A stretch of DNA of 64,000 nt from Dastarcus helophoroides. Lineage: Eukaryota; Arthropoda; Insecta; Coleoptera; Bothrideridae. Within the stretch, counting starts at the first letter, position 1, and every line of letters begins with the position of its first letter. The notes beneath the pieces are model-generated. The model saw nothing but the letters and a program-made list of their open reading frames with translations. It searched no databases and was not told where the DNA came from. Shown one piece after another: positions 21,801 through 35,349 of the stretch. The position numbers and the translations under genes are program-made. The DNA lies in assembly GCA_028583605.1 (NCBI GenBank), contig CM053330.1, positions 22,966,129 to 23,030,128 of the forward strand, read 5' to 3'.

Positions 21801-24160
21801 ATTTTAAATTGCTCGGTATATGCTTTTCAAAATCAAAAGAAAAATTTCAAAAAATTGGAAATTTACAAAGATAAAAATAATAAATAATATTAAAAAATCA
21901 GATTGACTTCAAAATTAACTTTTTCTGTTCTGTATGATTAAATCGAATTATTTCTTATAAATTTGGAGTTTTTTGTTCCAAAATTTCATTTTCGATAATG
22001 TTGGGATCGTTTTATCGGGCTAATTAAGTTTTTGGGGCACATTTCGTCTTCAAGTTAGTAATTTTGACTTTGAACCCGAAAATAAATTCGACGTTTAAAT
22101 CGAATTTATATTTTTTTTTTAAATGAAATTTTGAACAATACAGTTTATGTTATGTTAATTGGACTTTTTCGAAAAAGTAAGGAGAAATTTTGAAGAAAAG
22201 GTGAAATTTTGGAAAAAAATCCGATATTGTTAAAAAGACAAAATTTTCAAACATATTAGTTTCTAAAAAAAACAGGAATTTTAATACTGGAAATTTAAAT
22301 AAATTCGTAATTTTCAAAATGTTTGCAAGTCGTAATTTTCAAACAAATGTTCAATAAAAATTAACATTTTAAAATAAGGCGAATTTCTGGATTAGTCGGG
22401 AGATCTTAAAACAATTTCAAATTTTGATAGGAAAAAAGTTAATTTTAAGATGGAATTGAAATTTTGAAAAAATCCAACATGTCAAAAAAGTTTAAATTTA
22501 AAAAAATGGCGAATATTTGAAAAAATATCGGAATTGTCAGTCAGAAACGTTCAAAATTTTCAAAAAGTTTAAATTTTGAAAATAATCGAAAATTATCAGA
22601 AAAGTCGAAATTTCAGAAAAAAAACAGGTAAAATTAAATTTTGAAGATAAAAACCAGGTTTTTTTAGAGTGAAAATTTGCAAGTAAAGTCGAAATTTTGA
22701 AAAAAATCTAGCACTTTAAAAAACCATTTTAAAGAAAGTCAGAAAAAATTGAAATTTTGACAGAAAATCAAATTTTTCAAAAAGTTTAAAAAAAAAAGTT
22801 GAAATTTCAGAAAAGTGGAAATTTTCAAAGTAAAGTCAAGTCTAGTATTTGAAAACAGTCGAAAATTTATACAGGGGAAAACTTCAAAATAAAAATTGAA
22901 ATTTTGGAAAAGTGTTGACGTTTTAAAAGTATAAAGTCGAAATTAAAAAAAAGGATTCATTTAGCACGTGAAAAAAAGTAGTTGGCTGTGACAATAATTA
23001 AGTGTTTTACGTGCGTCCTCCAATAAAATATCAACCAATGGGTTAACAAACAGGTTTCGAGTTGAAGAGTAAAAAAAGAAAAATATAATAACGCTCACGA
23101 CATTAAATACCGAAATTTCTACTTTTTTCTTAAAAGTTCGTTCAAAAATCCAAAATTTTTGGAAAATCCAGATTTCTTGATTGAAGTGGAGATGTAAAGA
23201 GAAGAACAAAATTTTCAATTTGGAATTTTGAGAAAAAGTTAAGATTTTAAAAATAAAAACAAAAATTTCCACATACGGGAAAAATCGAAATTATTAGAAT
23301 AATGATCATTGTATTTAAATAATTTTTTAAACTTTCCAATTTAAACATGAGTTGCTGAGGAAAATTAAAAAATTAAAACTTTGAATCATAAGAAAAAGAA
23401 AAAAAAAATAAAAATTTAGAAAACAGATCGAATTTTAAAAAAAATCAAATAAATAAATAAAAGTTGTAAGTCCCAACTCAGAATTCTCAGAAAAACATTA
23501 AATTCTGAAAAAAGAAAGATGATATCAAAAATCCTCACAATTTTGTATCAGCTCTTAACATTTCAACTTTAATTTTGAGTTTAGCTGCATTATTGGACTT
23601 GTCTTCTATATTTTGCCTTTTATTAAACTCGAAATTCAAAATTATTCAAAAAATATAGATTTAGAGGTTATAAGTTGTGACTCGAAATTTGAAAAAATTG
23701 AAATTTCAAAAAGAAAATCTCGACTTTTAGCTCAAGGTCAAAATTAGTAGATACATTTTCTTCAAGTTTTGAACTTTTAAACTCGCTCGCTGGCATTCCA
23801 ATATTATTTTTTAATCTCGAGTCCTCAATTTTTTTAAAAAAAAGGCGGATCAACTCGAAATTAATTTGTTTCAACTTTGATCCCTTTTCCTCCCTAAATC
23901 GTGAATTCAAATTGAAAATATATAATTAATAATGAGCTATAAATTAAAAAAAACAAATTTCGCGATTGTTTTTTATAAATCTGAAATTATTTCCTAAAAT
24001 TTTCTATATTAATTTAGAGATTTCAAAATTTTCTAAAACTTTGGAAGTTTCGAACAATATATTCGAGTTTAAAGGTGGAAATTTAGCTTAAACATTCGAA
24101 GTTAATAAAATATCTTCAACTGACTCGTTCACACTATGAAAAACAAGCTGTTTTGTCAAA
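18890..24160. repeat. AAATTTCGA-type degenerate repeat, long block
   Basis: More than 5 kb of short, diverged units around AAATTTCGA/TCGAAATTT. T-rich orientation dominates at about 19560-21600 (for example TTTTTCTCGAAATTTGC), and A-rich orientation at about 21650-22960 (AAAAGTCGAAATTTTGAAAA). Unit spacing is irregular, roughly 18-40 bp. A CpG-rich patch (19300-19400) and a purine-rich patch (20740-20790) interrupt it. Text at 20330-20390 matches the repeat near 5250. Open frames here have no gene character. Confidence 0.8.
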
Positions 24161-24701
24161 ATTTCATATTTTAAGAAGTGATTTTATCGAAGTGAAAGTT
24201 AAGAAACCCGGATATAGAAATTAGTCAAATTGCCGCTCCTTTTGAGTAGCTACCCTTGTGCGGCACACTATACACCTACACGTGGCGGCTGTGATAAGAA
24301 GTTAAAATAGGGGCAAATCCCGGAAACACGAGACACCACTGGCTTAGCGAAGAAAACTATTCTCAAAGTATAAAGTCGACGAGTAACTTTATACCATCAA
24401 AATTGTATTTAAAATTTAAAATATATTTTTGTATTATGTGTATTGTGCATTGATACAGTTTTATGCCTAATTTTCTTCGTTTTAGATGAAAGTATGCAGT
24501 TTTTAAGTATTAATTTTATAGATAATAAAGTTGTTTGTTACACTGTTTCAATATGAAATTTCAAAAGAGGCGACGAAATATCGGCTAAAAAGTGCCCGGG
24601 AAATATCCGCTGCGGGATGTGGCAACGTCGCTAAAGCAGATTGTCAGTGAATCGCGCACCTTGCAGTGCTGTGAATAAGGTGAAACAAGTGAAAAGTAAT
24701 C
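24160..24701 (+). promoter_or_regulatory. Presumed CRTC promoter and 5' UTR
   Basis: The DNA just upstream of the CRTC ATG is clearly richer in G+C than its surroundings from about 24585, with several CpGs (ATCCGCTGCGGGATGTGG, CAACGTCGC, AATCGCGCACC), as expected for a 5' UTR and core promoter. A second CpG-bearing patch lies at 24225-24370. No TATA box or initiator can be fixed with confidence. The transcription start is not known, and an upstream noncoding exon cannot be excluded. Confidence 0.4.
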
Positions 24702-24815
24702 ATGGCGAATCCAAGAAAATTTAGTGAAAAAATAGCACTGCATACTCATAGGCAGGCCGAAGAAACAGCAAGATTTGAACAGATTATGAAAGAAGTGTCC
24801 GATGCGACAGCACGG
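24702..24815 (+). CDS. CRTC: CRTC exon 1: start codon and CREB-binding coiled coil
   Basis: The ATG lies in a good context (AGTAATCATGG) and opens [20 protein letters not shown], then [18 protein letters not shown], ending at CGG|GTAGG in phase 0. This is the signature N terminus of CREB-regulated transcription coactivators: a short basic head and a coiled coil that contacts the CREB bZIP domain. CRTC is cytoplasmic when phosphorylated by SIK/AMPK-type kinases and held by 14-3-3. After dephosphorylation by calcineurin it enters the nucleus and raises CREB target expression, in insects notably in energy balance and stress response. Seven exons found here (294 codons) span 24702-54659; insect CRTC proteins are longer, so the C-terminal transactivation part is missing from the model. 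The 38 codons were missed by simple ORF calling because the exon is short. Confidence 0.93.
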
Positions 24816-27210
24816 GTAGGTAACGGCCACATATAACCTCATTTGTTCCAAACAACCAAACACAAATGACGACGTAAACCGTAAACAAAATATAGCAAGC
24901 AGTGAAGCTTCTTATTGTGTTTTGCTTTATTTTTAATACAAGTGATGCATTTTGTCGTTTCAATATGTTTTTTTTATTATTTCCCGCAACACGACAAGAT
25001 AAAATTTATGCAAACAATCGATACTGCATTTAAACAATTTTGACAGACAAAACAGAACTATATCAACATCAACAAACTACCAATTTTAACACGAATGCTG
25101 GGCTGCACCACCCATTTGAAGTTGTGGCAATGTAAAGGGTTACAAATAACCGTGTGATGATTTGTTTTAAATAGTTCCGTATTTTGATCTTTGGATATTT
25201 AAACTGAACACAAATTTTGAAATATGAACCTGGTACATGTTTATTACTTAGCATCTTCATTCTGTCCATATCAAGTAAATTAGTTTACATTTATTTTATT
25301 TTTTAATTTGTTCAAGAGTTATCTTGCAAATGTTAAAAAAATATTTTACTTCACTAACTACTAATTCATTACTACTATTCATTATTTATTTTTGATGCAT
25401 GTATTAAAATTTCTCAATATTTGATCGTTTTACGAGTATTTATTGTGGTTTATGCTTTCAAACTCTTTATTGTTCTTTGTATTGGGTTTTTAATTGAAAA
25501 AGTCATAAGTTAATTGTGAAAATTCTTTCTTTTTAACGTATGTCTTAAATAGGTTAACGGTGATTGATAACTGCAAGGTTTCAGTTCCTTTGAACTACTG
25601 TCATAAGAACCTGCTGATCGAAAAATCGCTGTTATTCTTTATAAAGTCATTTAAAATATCTTAAAAACTAAAGCGACTTATTTCATCAAAGAAAATAACT
25701 TTGTGAAGGATTTTTTTTTAGAAATTTCTAAAATTTTTGCATAAAAACATTACAGACACTTGACAGATCAACCAAAACAATAAATTTTCGCATGCTTTTT
25801 TCGCTGCGTCTTCTAGCAAATAATCACAGCATACTTGATGACTTTTCTATTTGAACACCCGATATATTTCCAAATGTATTATCTGATCTTTTATTGCATA
25901 AAATTTATTAGGTACATAAAACGTTCTTGCAGTGTTGGGGCATTATAGTGCCAACATAAATAGATAAATAATAAATAAATAAAATAAATAAAAAGTGTCA
26001 GTCAGCCAAATAAGTTTTTTGAGTTAAAGTTTCAGTTTATACAAATTCTTTGATTATTACTTCTATCATTATAACTTAACTGTTGAGTGAAAAATATATA
26101 TTTATCACTCAACGATTATACACTGTGTTCTAACAAGGGTACCTTGGATTCTAGTAAAGACAGAAAATCTGTTAAATGGACAGAGTAGTATGAAATTTTG
26201 TAGCCATCAAGATGCCGTTGAGAAAACAATTAGGTCACTGTCAGTTTGATTAGGTTTTTTAAGAAAAAGATCAAAAGCGACGTCTTCTAAAATTTGGGTT
26301 CCCTAATCATTCCCGCTTGGTTTTCCAAGTGCTTTGCAGTAGCGTCTTTAACTTTTTCTTGTTGAATAATTTCTAAAAAAAAAATATGGAAAGCTTGTTT
26401 TTTCTGTTGGATACCAGTTTAGATTTTGTCATTTTGGAATTCTATAAAACTGTCCGAATATATAGATGTATCATTTATCTAAAGCAAAACATAGGCATAT
26501 TAACGAACTTACTTTGGGTTGTTAACTTAACCAACAAATGACGATTGAATATTACGTAATGAAACAGTCGAAAGTGTTACAGTTGAAAATATTCACAACC
26601 AAAAATAAGGCGACCAACCGTCCCGAATTTCGTCCCTTTCCTTGGTCGCTAAAAGTTATACACTTGAATACACAAATATTCTCCATAAGCCATAATGTCC
26701 CCCTATACACAGATGTACCACATTATCCTTTTACATAGTTGGTCTCCTTAACCAACAACCATAGACTGATTTGGACTTTCTTTGACCGTAATCGGTATGG
26801 TACTGTTGCTGTAAACATTTCCAACTTATGGCCATTAGTCAGCAACATAAGTTCTCAAGACATATAATTCCCATTGAGTGACTTGCAACTTATAACCTCT
26901 GTGGACAGTCCCACAGTTTTAACTGTTGATTCACAGTGTTTGAAAACTCATCCCAATTTTTAATTTAACCTTCAAAATCTACAGTTTTCTACCTCCATTA
27001 TGTCCTGAGTAAAATTCAAATTTGTTTGGCAACTAAGCAAATAAAATATGACCTAGACTGCAATAATGCAACCTTCTAAACATATAGCGGGTCCTAGGTA
27101 GTTAAACTACTAACAGTTGATAGACTGACGTTTAGCTGAAATGCCAGTGGAAAAGCCCAGAGACTTTATTCTGGTGCATACACCAGTTTTATCAGATTTA
27201 AGAGTTTGGG
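24816..27210. other. CRTC intron 1, first part: noncoding, small repeats
   Basis: AT-rich intron DNA without a gene. It holds an AAATA-rich microsatellite (25960-25992), a hairpin GTTGAGTGA...TCACTCAAC (26081-26112), and a segment at 26205-26300 that is repeated in diverged form at 51690-51780. A small hairpin (GTTGGGGCA...TGCCAAC) lies near 25935. Confidence 0.5.
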
Positions 27211-30200
27211 AACCAAATCCTTTTTCAAAATTTCGACAAAATTTGACTCATTCTAGGAAATTTCTAATTATTTAAAAATTTCGCTTTTTTTTAAAAGTTC
27301 GATATTTTTCTCAAAATGTCGATCTTTTCCTCGAAATTTTATTTTTTTTTTAACATTTGTTTGGTCAGGCTTTTATTTTACATTTAATTTTCTGAAAATT
27401 CCGACTTTATCTAAAAACTAAGATTTTTATTATATGTAGTAATTCGTCTTTTTCTTAATTACGACTTTTATACTCAAAATTCTACTTTTTTCTTTCAAAA
27501 TTGGACTGTATTGGAAATTTGGTAGAAATTACGGTCTTTTTCTTGAAATTTTGATTGTCCGGAAAATTTCAACCTTTTTCTCAAAATTCGTCTTATTCTG
27601 GGAGTTTCTGAAAATGTCTATTTACAATTGAGCTTTTTATCCAAAATTCGTTTATTTCTAAAACTGGAGGAACTTTTAATAAAAATATAAACATTTTGAA
27701 AATAATACTTTTACCAAATCTAGAGAAAAGACTTTTCTAAATTTCGAGATTGTCAAAACTTACATGAGAATAAAAATTGTTAGACATATATTTTTAGAAA
27801 CTGCCCTTTTTTCCAAATTCGATTTATTCTGAAAATTGCGACTGACGAAATTCTCCAAGTGACGGTGAAAAAGCCATCATTCGCATTCATGAATAATGCA
27901 AATAACTGTTCGCATTCGCATTAATGAATGTGGTAAAACCAACATTTGTTACATGTCTGGCACTAGGTATTAAGGCCTAAACTTTGAGAAAAATGTCATA
28001 ATTCCTAGAAGAAGTATAAATTTTGCTTTTGAACTTGAAATTTTAGACAGAAAAGTGCAAGTTTAAGTTAGAAGTTTAAAAAAAAACTTAAAAATCTCGA
28101 ATATTTGGGATTGAGGTCAATATTTCTAAATTAACGTAGACATTTTACGAAATTTCGATTTTTTTCTCTCAAAAACTCGAGTTTAAGCTTTTATTCTTTT
28201 TTTTGTAGTTTTTAAACTAGAAATTTGTAGAAAACAAATCGAAAATTCGAAATAATAAAAATTAAAAAAAAAGTTAAAATTTCCAAAGTAAAAACTTGGA
28301 AAAATGAAAAACAAAATTATTACAAAAATTCTTTCTTTCTACTAAATCTCAAAATTCTGATAATTTGGGACTTTTCAATTCGGCAAAAAGTCGAATATTT
28401 GACATATTTAAAAAATTCGGGGTTTAAATTTGAAAAAGTCGGCATTTCAAATAAAAGTTTATGAAAAAAATCCAAAATTTTTAAATTTAACCTCGAAATA
28501 GCGTTTGTTTCTAATTAATTAATGTTGAAATCTTGAATTTTTATATTTTAATATTCCTGTTTAATAACAAAATTTCCATGTAAACTGAAAGATTCTGATA
28601 AAACTTCAAATTTCAAGCATTTATTCTCTATAGTAACCAGTTTTCAGTTTTCGGTTCGGTTCCGGGTGACTCATTTTTTGGTTTTTAAAAATTTTTCGAA
28701 TTAAAAATTGATTTTTGAACATAATTTAGAAAATGTGATGTCTTTTTTTTTTAATATGACAACACCCAACTACTCTGACCTTGCCTAAAATTGAAGGAAA
28801 ATATTTTTTATTTTTCAAGTTTAAAAATTTCATGCTGAAGCTCTGAATTTTGAGTTCAATTTGAGTTCAAATTTCAAGTAAAATCTAAGCTTTATAAAAA
28901 ACTAAATCGTAATTTCGGGTTTAGATATGTCAAATTTAAACCCGGAATTTTCATAAAAATCTGAAATTATATACCCTAGAGTTAAAAACTTCTACAATAT
29001 ACGAACTTTGGCGATTAATATCAAAAATTTGAGAGACTTTTCTCTTTTCTTTCATAATTTTGGTTCTCTATCGAAGTTTTGACTTCGACTCGCTTTTTCT
29101 AATAAAATTGAGTTTTACTGCATTGACTTTGTTTTCTAGAACTGTCGATTAAAAAGATCGAATTAAAAAAATAAATGAAAATAAAAAAGACCAAAAATTA
29201 TAAAATGAAAAATTTTGAATTAAGATTTTGCGGGAGTTACAATTTCAAAAAAAAATTTATTTAAAAAAAGAGTTTTCAAAATGCCTACGCTAATTTAAAA
29301 GTCTTAACTTTTAATCCAAATATTCGATTTTTTTTCCTGGAAATGTTGCTGAAAACTTCAAAATTTCTATAAAAAGTAAAAATTTTCAGAAAGTTTTGTT
29401 TAATGTATTTACCTTTTTTCGATATTTTAACTTTTTTCTTTTGAATTTTTAAATCTAAACTTGTGTTGTATTATTTTTTTTCTAAAATTTCTACTTTAAA
29501 CAAAATTTATGCTTTCTCTAGCAACATCCCAACCCTTTTATCGACATTTTTTAATTATAGACAGTTTTCTTGAAAATGTGAGTTGAGACCTGGACTCTAA
29601 GAAATTGACAAATATAAGTTTAAATTTGGAATTTTCGAATATTCGACTTTTGGTTTGGAAGCTCAAAATTTTCAGGACTCGAAATTTTGAGATTAATTTT
29701 GAAAAATTGTTTGTCATGTTTGTTTTCCTCAAAACATAGGCTTTTTTAAAAATGTTATCTTTTTTCCTGAAACTTGGATATTCTTTTGAGATTTTGAATT
29801 AATATTCAAAATAAAAAAGAAGATAAAATTTTTAAATTCAAATTAGCACTTTTGCGTTTGAAATCCAACTTCTGCTAACATTTTCAGCAAAAATGTGAAA
29901 TTTTTAATGGAAATGTATATTTTAAGCATAAAAGTAAAAAATTCCACAAAAGGTGAAATTTCAATCATTTCTAAACTTAAATTTTCTATGAAAAAATGGA
30001 AATTTTAAGATCAACGACGAATTTGTCGAAAAAAAATAAACGCGAATTTCAATTTTAAAGACGAAATTTTAGAAATAATTTCAGCTGTAGCTAAAAATTT
30101 TGTGAATTAAACTAACAAAAAAAGTTCAAGGAGCAAAGAGCCGAACTTGCTAAGGGCCAAACTTTCGAGTTTGTACCAGAAGTTTACCCAATATTTAAGA

Positions 30201-32500
30201 GAACACACAATTTTGACTTCTAAATTCTAGACAAGTCGCAATTTTGAGAGTAAAGTCGAAATCTTGAGAAAAAATCAAAGTTTTCAGAATAAAAATTACT
30301 ATATTAATGTAAACAAAATCATTGCAAGTTTAAATTATACATTTTCTAACGTCACCATTTCAAGTTTACTGTAAAAATTTCGACCCCAATGCCAAGATCC
30401 CGGCTTTAAATTGGAATATCGTGATGGATTTTTTGCTAAAATTTTAAATTGAAATTTAAAAATTTCTAGGTTAAATTTGAAACTGCGAGATTTTAGCGAA
30501 AATTTTGAGAAAAAATCATGTCTTGGAATTTTTGGAAGATTTAGGAAGTCGGCAGCAGCAATTCGGGATTTCGAAAAAAAAAATTGGAATACCAAAATCA
30601 AAGTAAAATTTGAACGAAAAAAATTCATGAAAAATCGAAAATTTGGTCAATAACTTCAAAAATTAGAGATCAAATTAGGAAAAGAGAATTGAAATTTAAA
30701 GAAAGAAGTAAATTTGGAATTTTTTAAAAAAGGTTTCCAGAATAATTTTCAGAAAAATTCAAATTTGCAAAAAAAATTGTAAGCAAACCATGCTTCTCTA
30801 CCTTGAATGAAAAACACGCTACTACTTTATTCCGAAGATACATCAGAGGATTTTTTTTTATTTTAAACTCGAAATTTTAGGATAAGAAAAGAAACATTTC
30901 AGTAATTTCCAGAGAAAAGTCCAAATTTCAAGAAAAAATCGAAAATCTTGAAAAAAAGATTTAAGTTAAAACTTAAAAGTTTAATTTGGGTGAAATTTTG
31001 AGAATATAGTCAATATTTTCTAGAAAATGTGGAAATTGTGAGTTTCTAAGGTAATCTAATCAGAGATGAGAGATAAAGATGAGATGACAGTTGCATGGAA
31101 TTGTGCAAAATTTTGAAAAAAAATGAAATTTCAAAAAAAATTCCAATCTTAAGTGTAAAATAAAAACTATTTTAAGTATATAAATTCGACGAACCGAAAT
31201 AAACCGATATTTTTTTTTCGGTTTCGTTCCGGTTTTCGTTTCGGCGATTTTTTTTCGGTTTTCGGGTCAGTTCCGTTTCGAAGCCCTGATAGAAACCATC
31301 TTTTCCAAATGTTCAGTTTTTTGTCTAGATTCCGAATTTAAACCTGCAGTTTCCTTTCTGTAAAATATCGATTTAAATCTCGAAATTCAGGCTTTTTTTA
31401 ATGGTTTGATTTGTTCTCGGCTTGAAATTTGAAAACCCTAATCTTGATAAATTATGATTAATTTCTCGTATTTTTGACTGTTGCTCCAAACTTTTGAAGT
31501 TGAAATTAAAACTTTCCATTCTTTTTTCTTAATATTTTGACTTTAAAACTAAAATTAAAACCTCGAAATTTTGATTAGGACTTTGAACTGTTATTTTTGT
31601 CGTTTTAGCTTTCGCTCCGGAAAAATAATCAATTGTTCGGTTCCGGGTTTCGTGCTGACAAAAATAACATCTTCCGGTTCAAGCTTAAACTCGAAATTTG
31701 GAAAAAAGTTGAAATTTTGATATTAAACTCAAAATTTCAAAATAAAACTTACAATTTTCGTAATTTCGGCATTTTCAGTTTAAAGCCCAGTTTTAAAAAT
31801 CAAAAGTTCAAATATTGAAAAGTCTAAATCTGAAGTTTAGCCAATATTTGTAAAAAATTGACAGTTTACTAAAAAATCAAATTGAAATTATGACCAATGA
31901 TCGAAATGATAAACCAGCTCATAGATTTCAGCAAAAAGTAAAAATTGGCAGCGTTTTGATAAAAAGTCGAAATTTCGAAAAAAATATCGAGTAAAAAACT
32001 TCAAATTTCGATTTAAATTAAAAATTGGAAAATATCTTTTATCAAAAACGGTTGAGATTGAAGCTGTTACGAAAGTTCACATGGAGTTTTGTGAATGTCT
32101 GTAAAATTAAAAAAAAAGCGAACACTTTAAAAAGAAACTTTGGAATTATGAGAAAAAGTCGCGTAAAAGAAATCCAATTTATAAAAAAATAAAGCTCAAA
32201 AAATAATCAGAATAAGTAAATATAAATTGAAAGCAGAATTTAAGAAAATGATTCAAAAAAAAGCCTTAATTTGTAAAAGAATTATTTCTTTACGTTTTGA
32301 GAAAAAATAAAACACCATATTTACTAGGAAATATCAAAACTATGGCTTTAACGGTAAAATTCTAAATTTTGAGCTTATACTTGAAATATAACAGGAAAAA
32401 AATTAAGAATGTAAATTCGAAATTTTGAGAAAAAAGTTAAAATTTGAGAAAATATTTTAGTATGTTTTTAAAGATTTTAGAAATTTTTATTTAAAAACTA
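27210..32500. repeat. AAATTTCGA-type degenerate repeat in CRTC intron 1
   Basis: This block has the same unit as at 18890-24160, over 5 kb. T-rich orientation at 27230-27660 and 29280-29800 alternates with A-rich at 28000-28480 and 30240-31050. CpG-rich patches with GGTTCCGGGT occur at 28657 and 31639, and a run of CGGTTT/TTCCG variants at 31195-31285. A short unrelated insert with CATTCGCATT-type words lies at 27855-27980. Confidence 0.8.
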
Positions 32501-33285
32501 GAGATGAATGATAACGAAGGCTCTCATGGGCAGAGCTAGTAAAAGATATTCCGGGGTTGGATCCTGTCAAAGAACTAACAAAGTATTCGATATTTCGCCC
32601 ATCATCGTAAGGAGCTTCTTTTGGAATAAGAGATAATAAATAAAAATTTTACTACAAATATACAATAAACGAAAAAACCAAATTGAAAATATCAGTGCAC
32701 GGTAATTCTGTATGTCCAATTAATCGATTTTGTATTTTCTTCTCCACATGTAACCAAGGTAAAAAAAGGGACATTTCATTTTAAATAGCCTGGAAAAATA
32801 TAATTATTATTTCGATTGTCTCGATCTTGAATTGAAATTGTAGTTGAGTTTACTCAACATTTCATTTTTTAGTACTAATAATTATCTAGGTATGTGAACA
32901 AAAATAATTAATAAGTCAGTTTAAAATAGCATCTCCTGCGATATTCAAAGCACTGGCTAATTTTTTTTGCTTTCTCCTTACCTGGAATTTGGGCGTCTGT
33001 AAAAATACGTTAGCATTCAAAAAAACCATTTAATTAACATTTGACCACAAATCACCATTTATTCAGATACCGCAGCATGACTTTTTAACATTTACATGTT
33101 AGTTTTGGGGTCTCCTTAATTTCAATAATTTAAATCGAATTTCAGATATTTACATCTAGTTACTTAATAAGAAGCATAGAATGATTATTAACCTTTTAGC
33201 TGAATAATTAGTTAAAATATTTTAGGGAAAAGGTATTTTCTTTCTAATATTTGACCTTTCCAACCCTTACTTCGTGGAATTCTTT

Positions 33286-33586
33286 AATATTCATAACTAT
33301 TAAACCTTATTAACGATAAAAACACAACAAAATTTAAAAATTCCACAAGGTTTTGATAAATATTTTCAAGCTCCATGGATCACAGACTCCTACGAATATT
33401 CGTAGGAGTCTGTGATCCATGCAGCTTGTTAGCATAACAATGGCTAAATGAATTGCTGGTATGACCGCCGATGATGCAGTAATGCGAAACCTGTTCCGGT
33501 GTTAGCAAATATTTATCAAAACCTTGTGGAATTTTTAAATTTTGTTGCGTTTTTATCGTTAATAATATGTAATAGTTATGAATATT
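33286..33586. mobile_element. Foldback element with a perfect 46-bp palindrome
   Basis: Arms of about 80 bp (33286-33366 and 33506-33586) are inverted copies: for example TTCCACAAGGTTTTGATAAA at the left and its complement at the right. Between them lies a perfect 46-bp palindrome (33375-33420, centre AATATT) and about 85 bp of single-copy DNA. A partial relative of the outer arm (CATAACTATTAAATGTTATT) occurs at 37847. Confidence 0.8.
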
Positions 33587-33599
33587 TTCTTTCTAATAT

Positions 33600-35340
33600 A
33601 AAATATTTTTGTGTATCGAACTTTGTTGGATCCTCTATATTTAAAATGGTTCTTTATGGTTTATTTGATCATGAGATTAATATTTTTCTAGTTCTATTTC
33701 TTTCCTTTTTTAATTTCATTTCGGTATTTATAATTATTATTACTTTTTTTTAACTGTTAACTAAATGTGGAGTCACATCAATAATTTTTCAAGTTTTATT
33801 ATTGCCCAGTCATATTAGTCACATTTTGACCAAAATTCGACGCACATATTTTAAAGAGCATATTTTTGGGGTCAAACGAAGACTTTATTTCTATAAACAT
33901 GTCCTAAAATGTCCCCCCTTCGAGCTACAGTCGTCGATTATGTATGTACATTGTGACTACAGGTATGGATCAAATATTCTGAAAATTTGCAAGAACCTGA
34001 ATTTTTAAGTCGCTTTATTCACTTTTGGAATTTGGAATTTAAATAACATGCACTATTTAGTCATGAAAAAAATCTAAAATTTCGGTGTCTTGTACTTTTT
34101 TGAAACAACTAACCGTTTGCAAGAAATGAAAGTATGTGATAATGGTTCTTGTTGTTTCTTTTATTGTTCTTTCACGTATTTGTTTTTGTCTTTGACTAAT
34201 AGAGGCTCGTTTTTAGAGATCTGTACCATAAAAGGAAAAAAAAAAAGGAACTCACAGGAAGTTTTTCTCGAAACCTATGTAATTTTGGAATTTGGTACAG
34301 TGTTAGTTCTCCCTGGCCTACGCACTTATCACCAGTCAACTATTAAAAAAAATATTTTATAATAAAATGGGGGATTAGTTTTGTCACCAAAAAGTCAAGT
34401 CTTAGTATATCGTTTGAGGTATCATTTGAAAGAGCTACAGCAGAGCTATGCAGCTTAAAATCTTCAAGAAATGACTCTGGCCCCGTCCCGATCTTACTTA
34501 GTAATTGTTGAGTAAGATATCGGAAAACTGCAAGTTTTTATTTCGATATTGTGCTTGCCTTTCAAGGATTTTTGACCTATATAGCACTAATTCTTTTCAA
34601 ATAAAAAACTTTTGTTAGTCGAAGAATATAGTGCAGATCAATGTGTCTTTGATATAATTTCATTTAGATGAGTATTTTCGGAGTTAGCACATGTTTATTA
34701 ATTACGCGCAACACAATAATTACGGTAAAATACCAATTCTACCAAAGAGAATCTAACCTCAACATTGTATAGTTACATTTGAAAAATTATTATCGTACCA
34801 AAAAACTATTAGAAATTGCTAAAAAATAATGCTGCATTGAAAATCTGCACGAAAAATCACTTATATGCATCAAATACACGGAGTTAGCTTGTGAAATGTA
34901 AAAAATTGAGTGGTCCGTGATTCCCCAACAAAGTGACCCGTAATTGCCCGAACACTCTTTTTTACAATAAGGCAGTATATGACTAACACAATGTCAAACT
35001 TCGTCGAAAATTTCATCTGTGTCGAAGACTTGAGGTTCCGCGAATGTTATGAAGATATTTACCTGAGTTGGAGCTCGAAACGTGTGGTCAAATTAAAGGA
35101 AACTCAAAATGAATTTTTTTTCCAAATATCACATTTCTATTTGGTATCGAAGCGAGGTAACGGTTCGTGTAACAAGTGGAGTACTGAAGGGAAAATTAGT
35201 CTAACATGAAGTGAGCTGACGACAGATATTTATAGCTGTCAATTGCTACTAGGGAAAAAATATGGGGCTAGTTCGCAGTTCCCCGTAGTCCAGAATACCC
35301 CAATCTTCCCTACTTGTATCTGTGATAGCTAATGATTTAT
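33600..35340. other. Noncoding part of CRTC intron 1
   Basis: No recognisable gene. Frames of 68-90 residues (33802-34008, 34090-34362, 34979-35209) lack family motifs. The words GTCCGTGATTCCCCAAC (34914) and TAGTCCAGAATACCCCAATC (35286) suggest transposon debris of unknown type. Confidence 0.4.
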
Positions 35341-35349
35341 TGTAGTCAT

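Noticed and set aside
22961..23272. Minus-strand 103-residue frame rich in Phe, Lys and Ile
   Set aside because: It is a by-product of the A/T-rich repeat; the composition follows the AAATTTCGA unit and no motif is present. The same applies to frames at 23668, 29538, 30335, 31633, 40824 and 41538.
33466..33505. Second hammerhead-like sequence (CCGATGA, GCA-GTAA-TGC stem, GAAAC)
   Set aside because: The core U4 is replaced by C, position 17 would be G in the best stem III pairing, and no stem I forms. It may be a decayed relative, but as it stands it does not meet the consensus.
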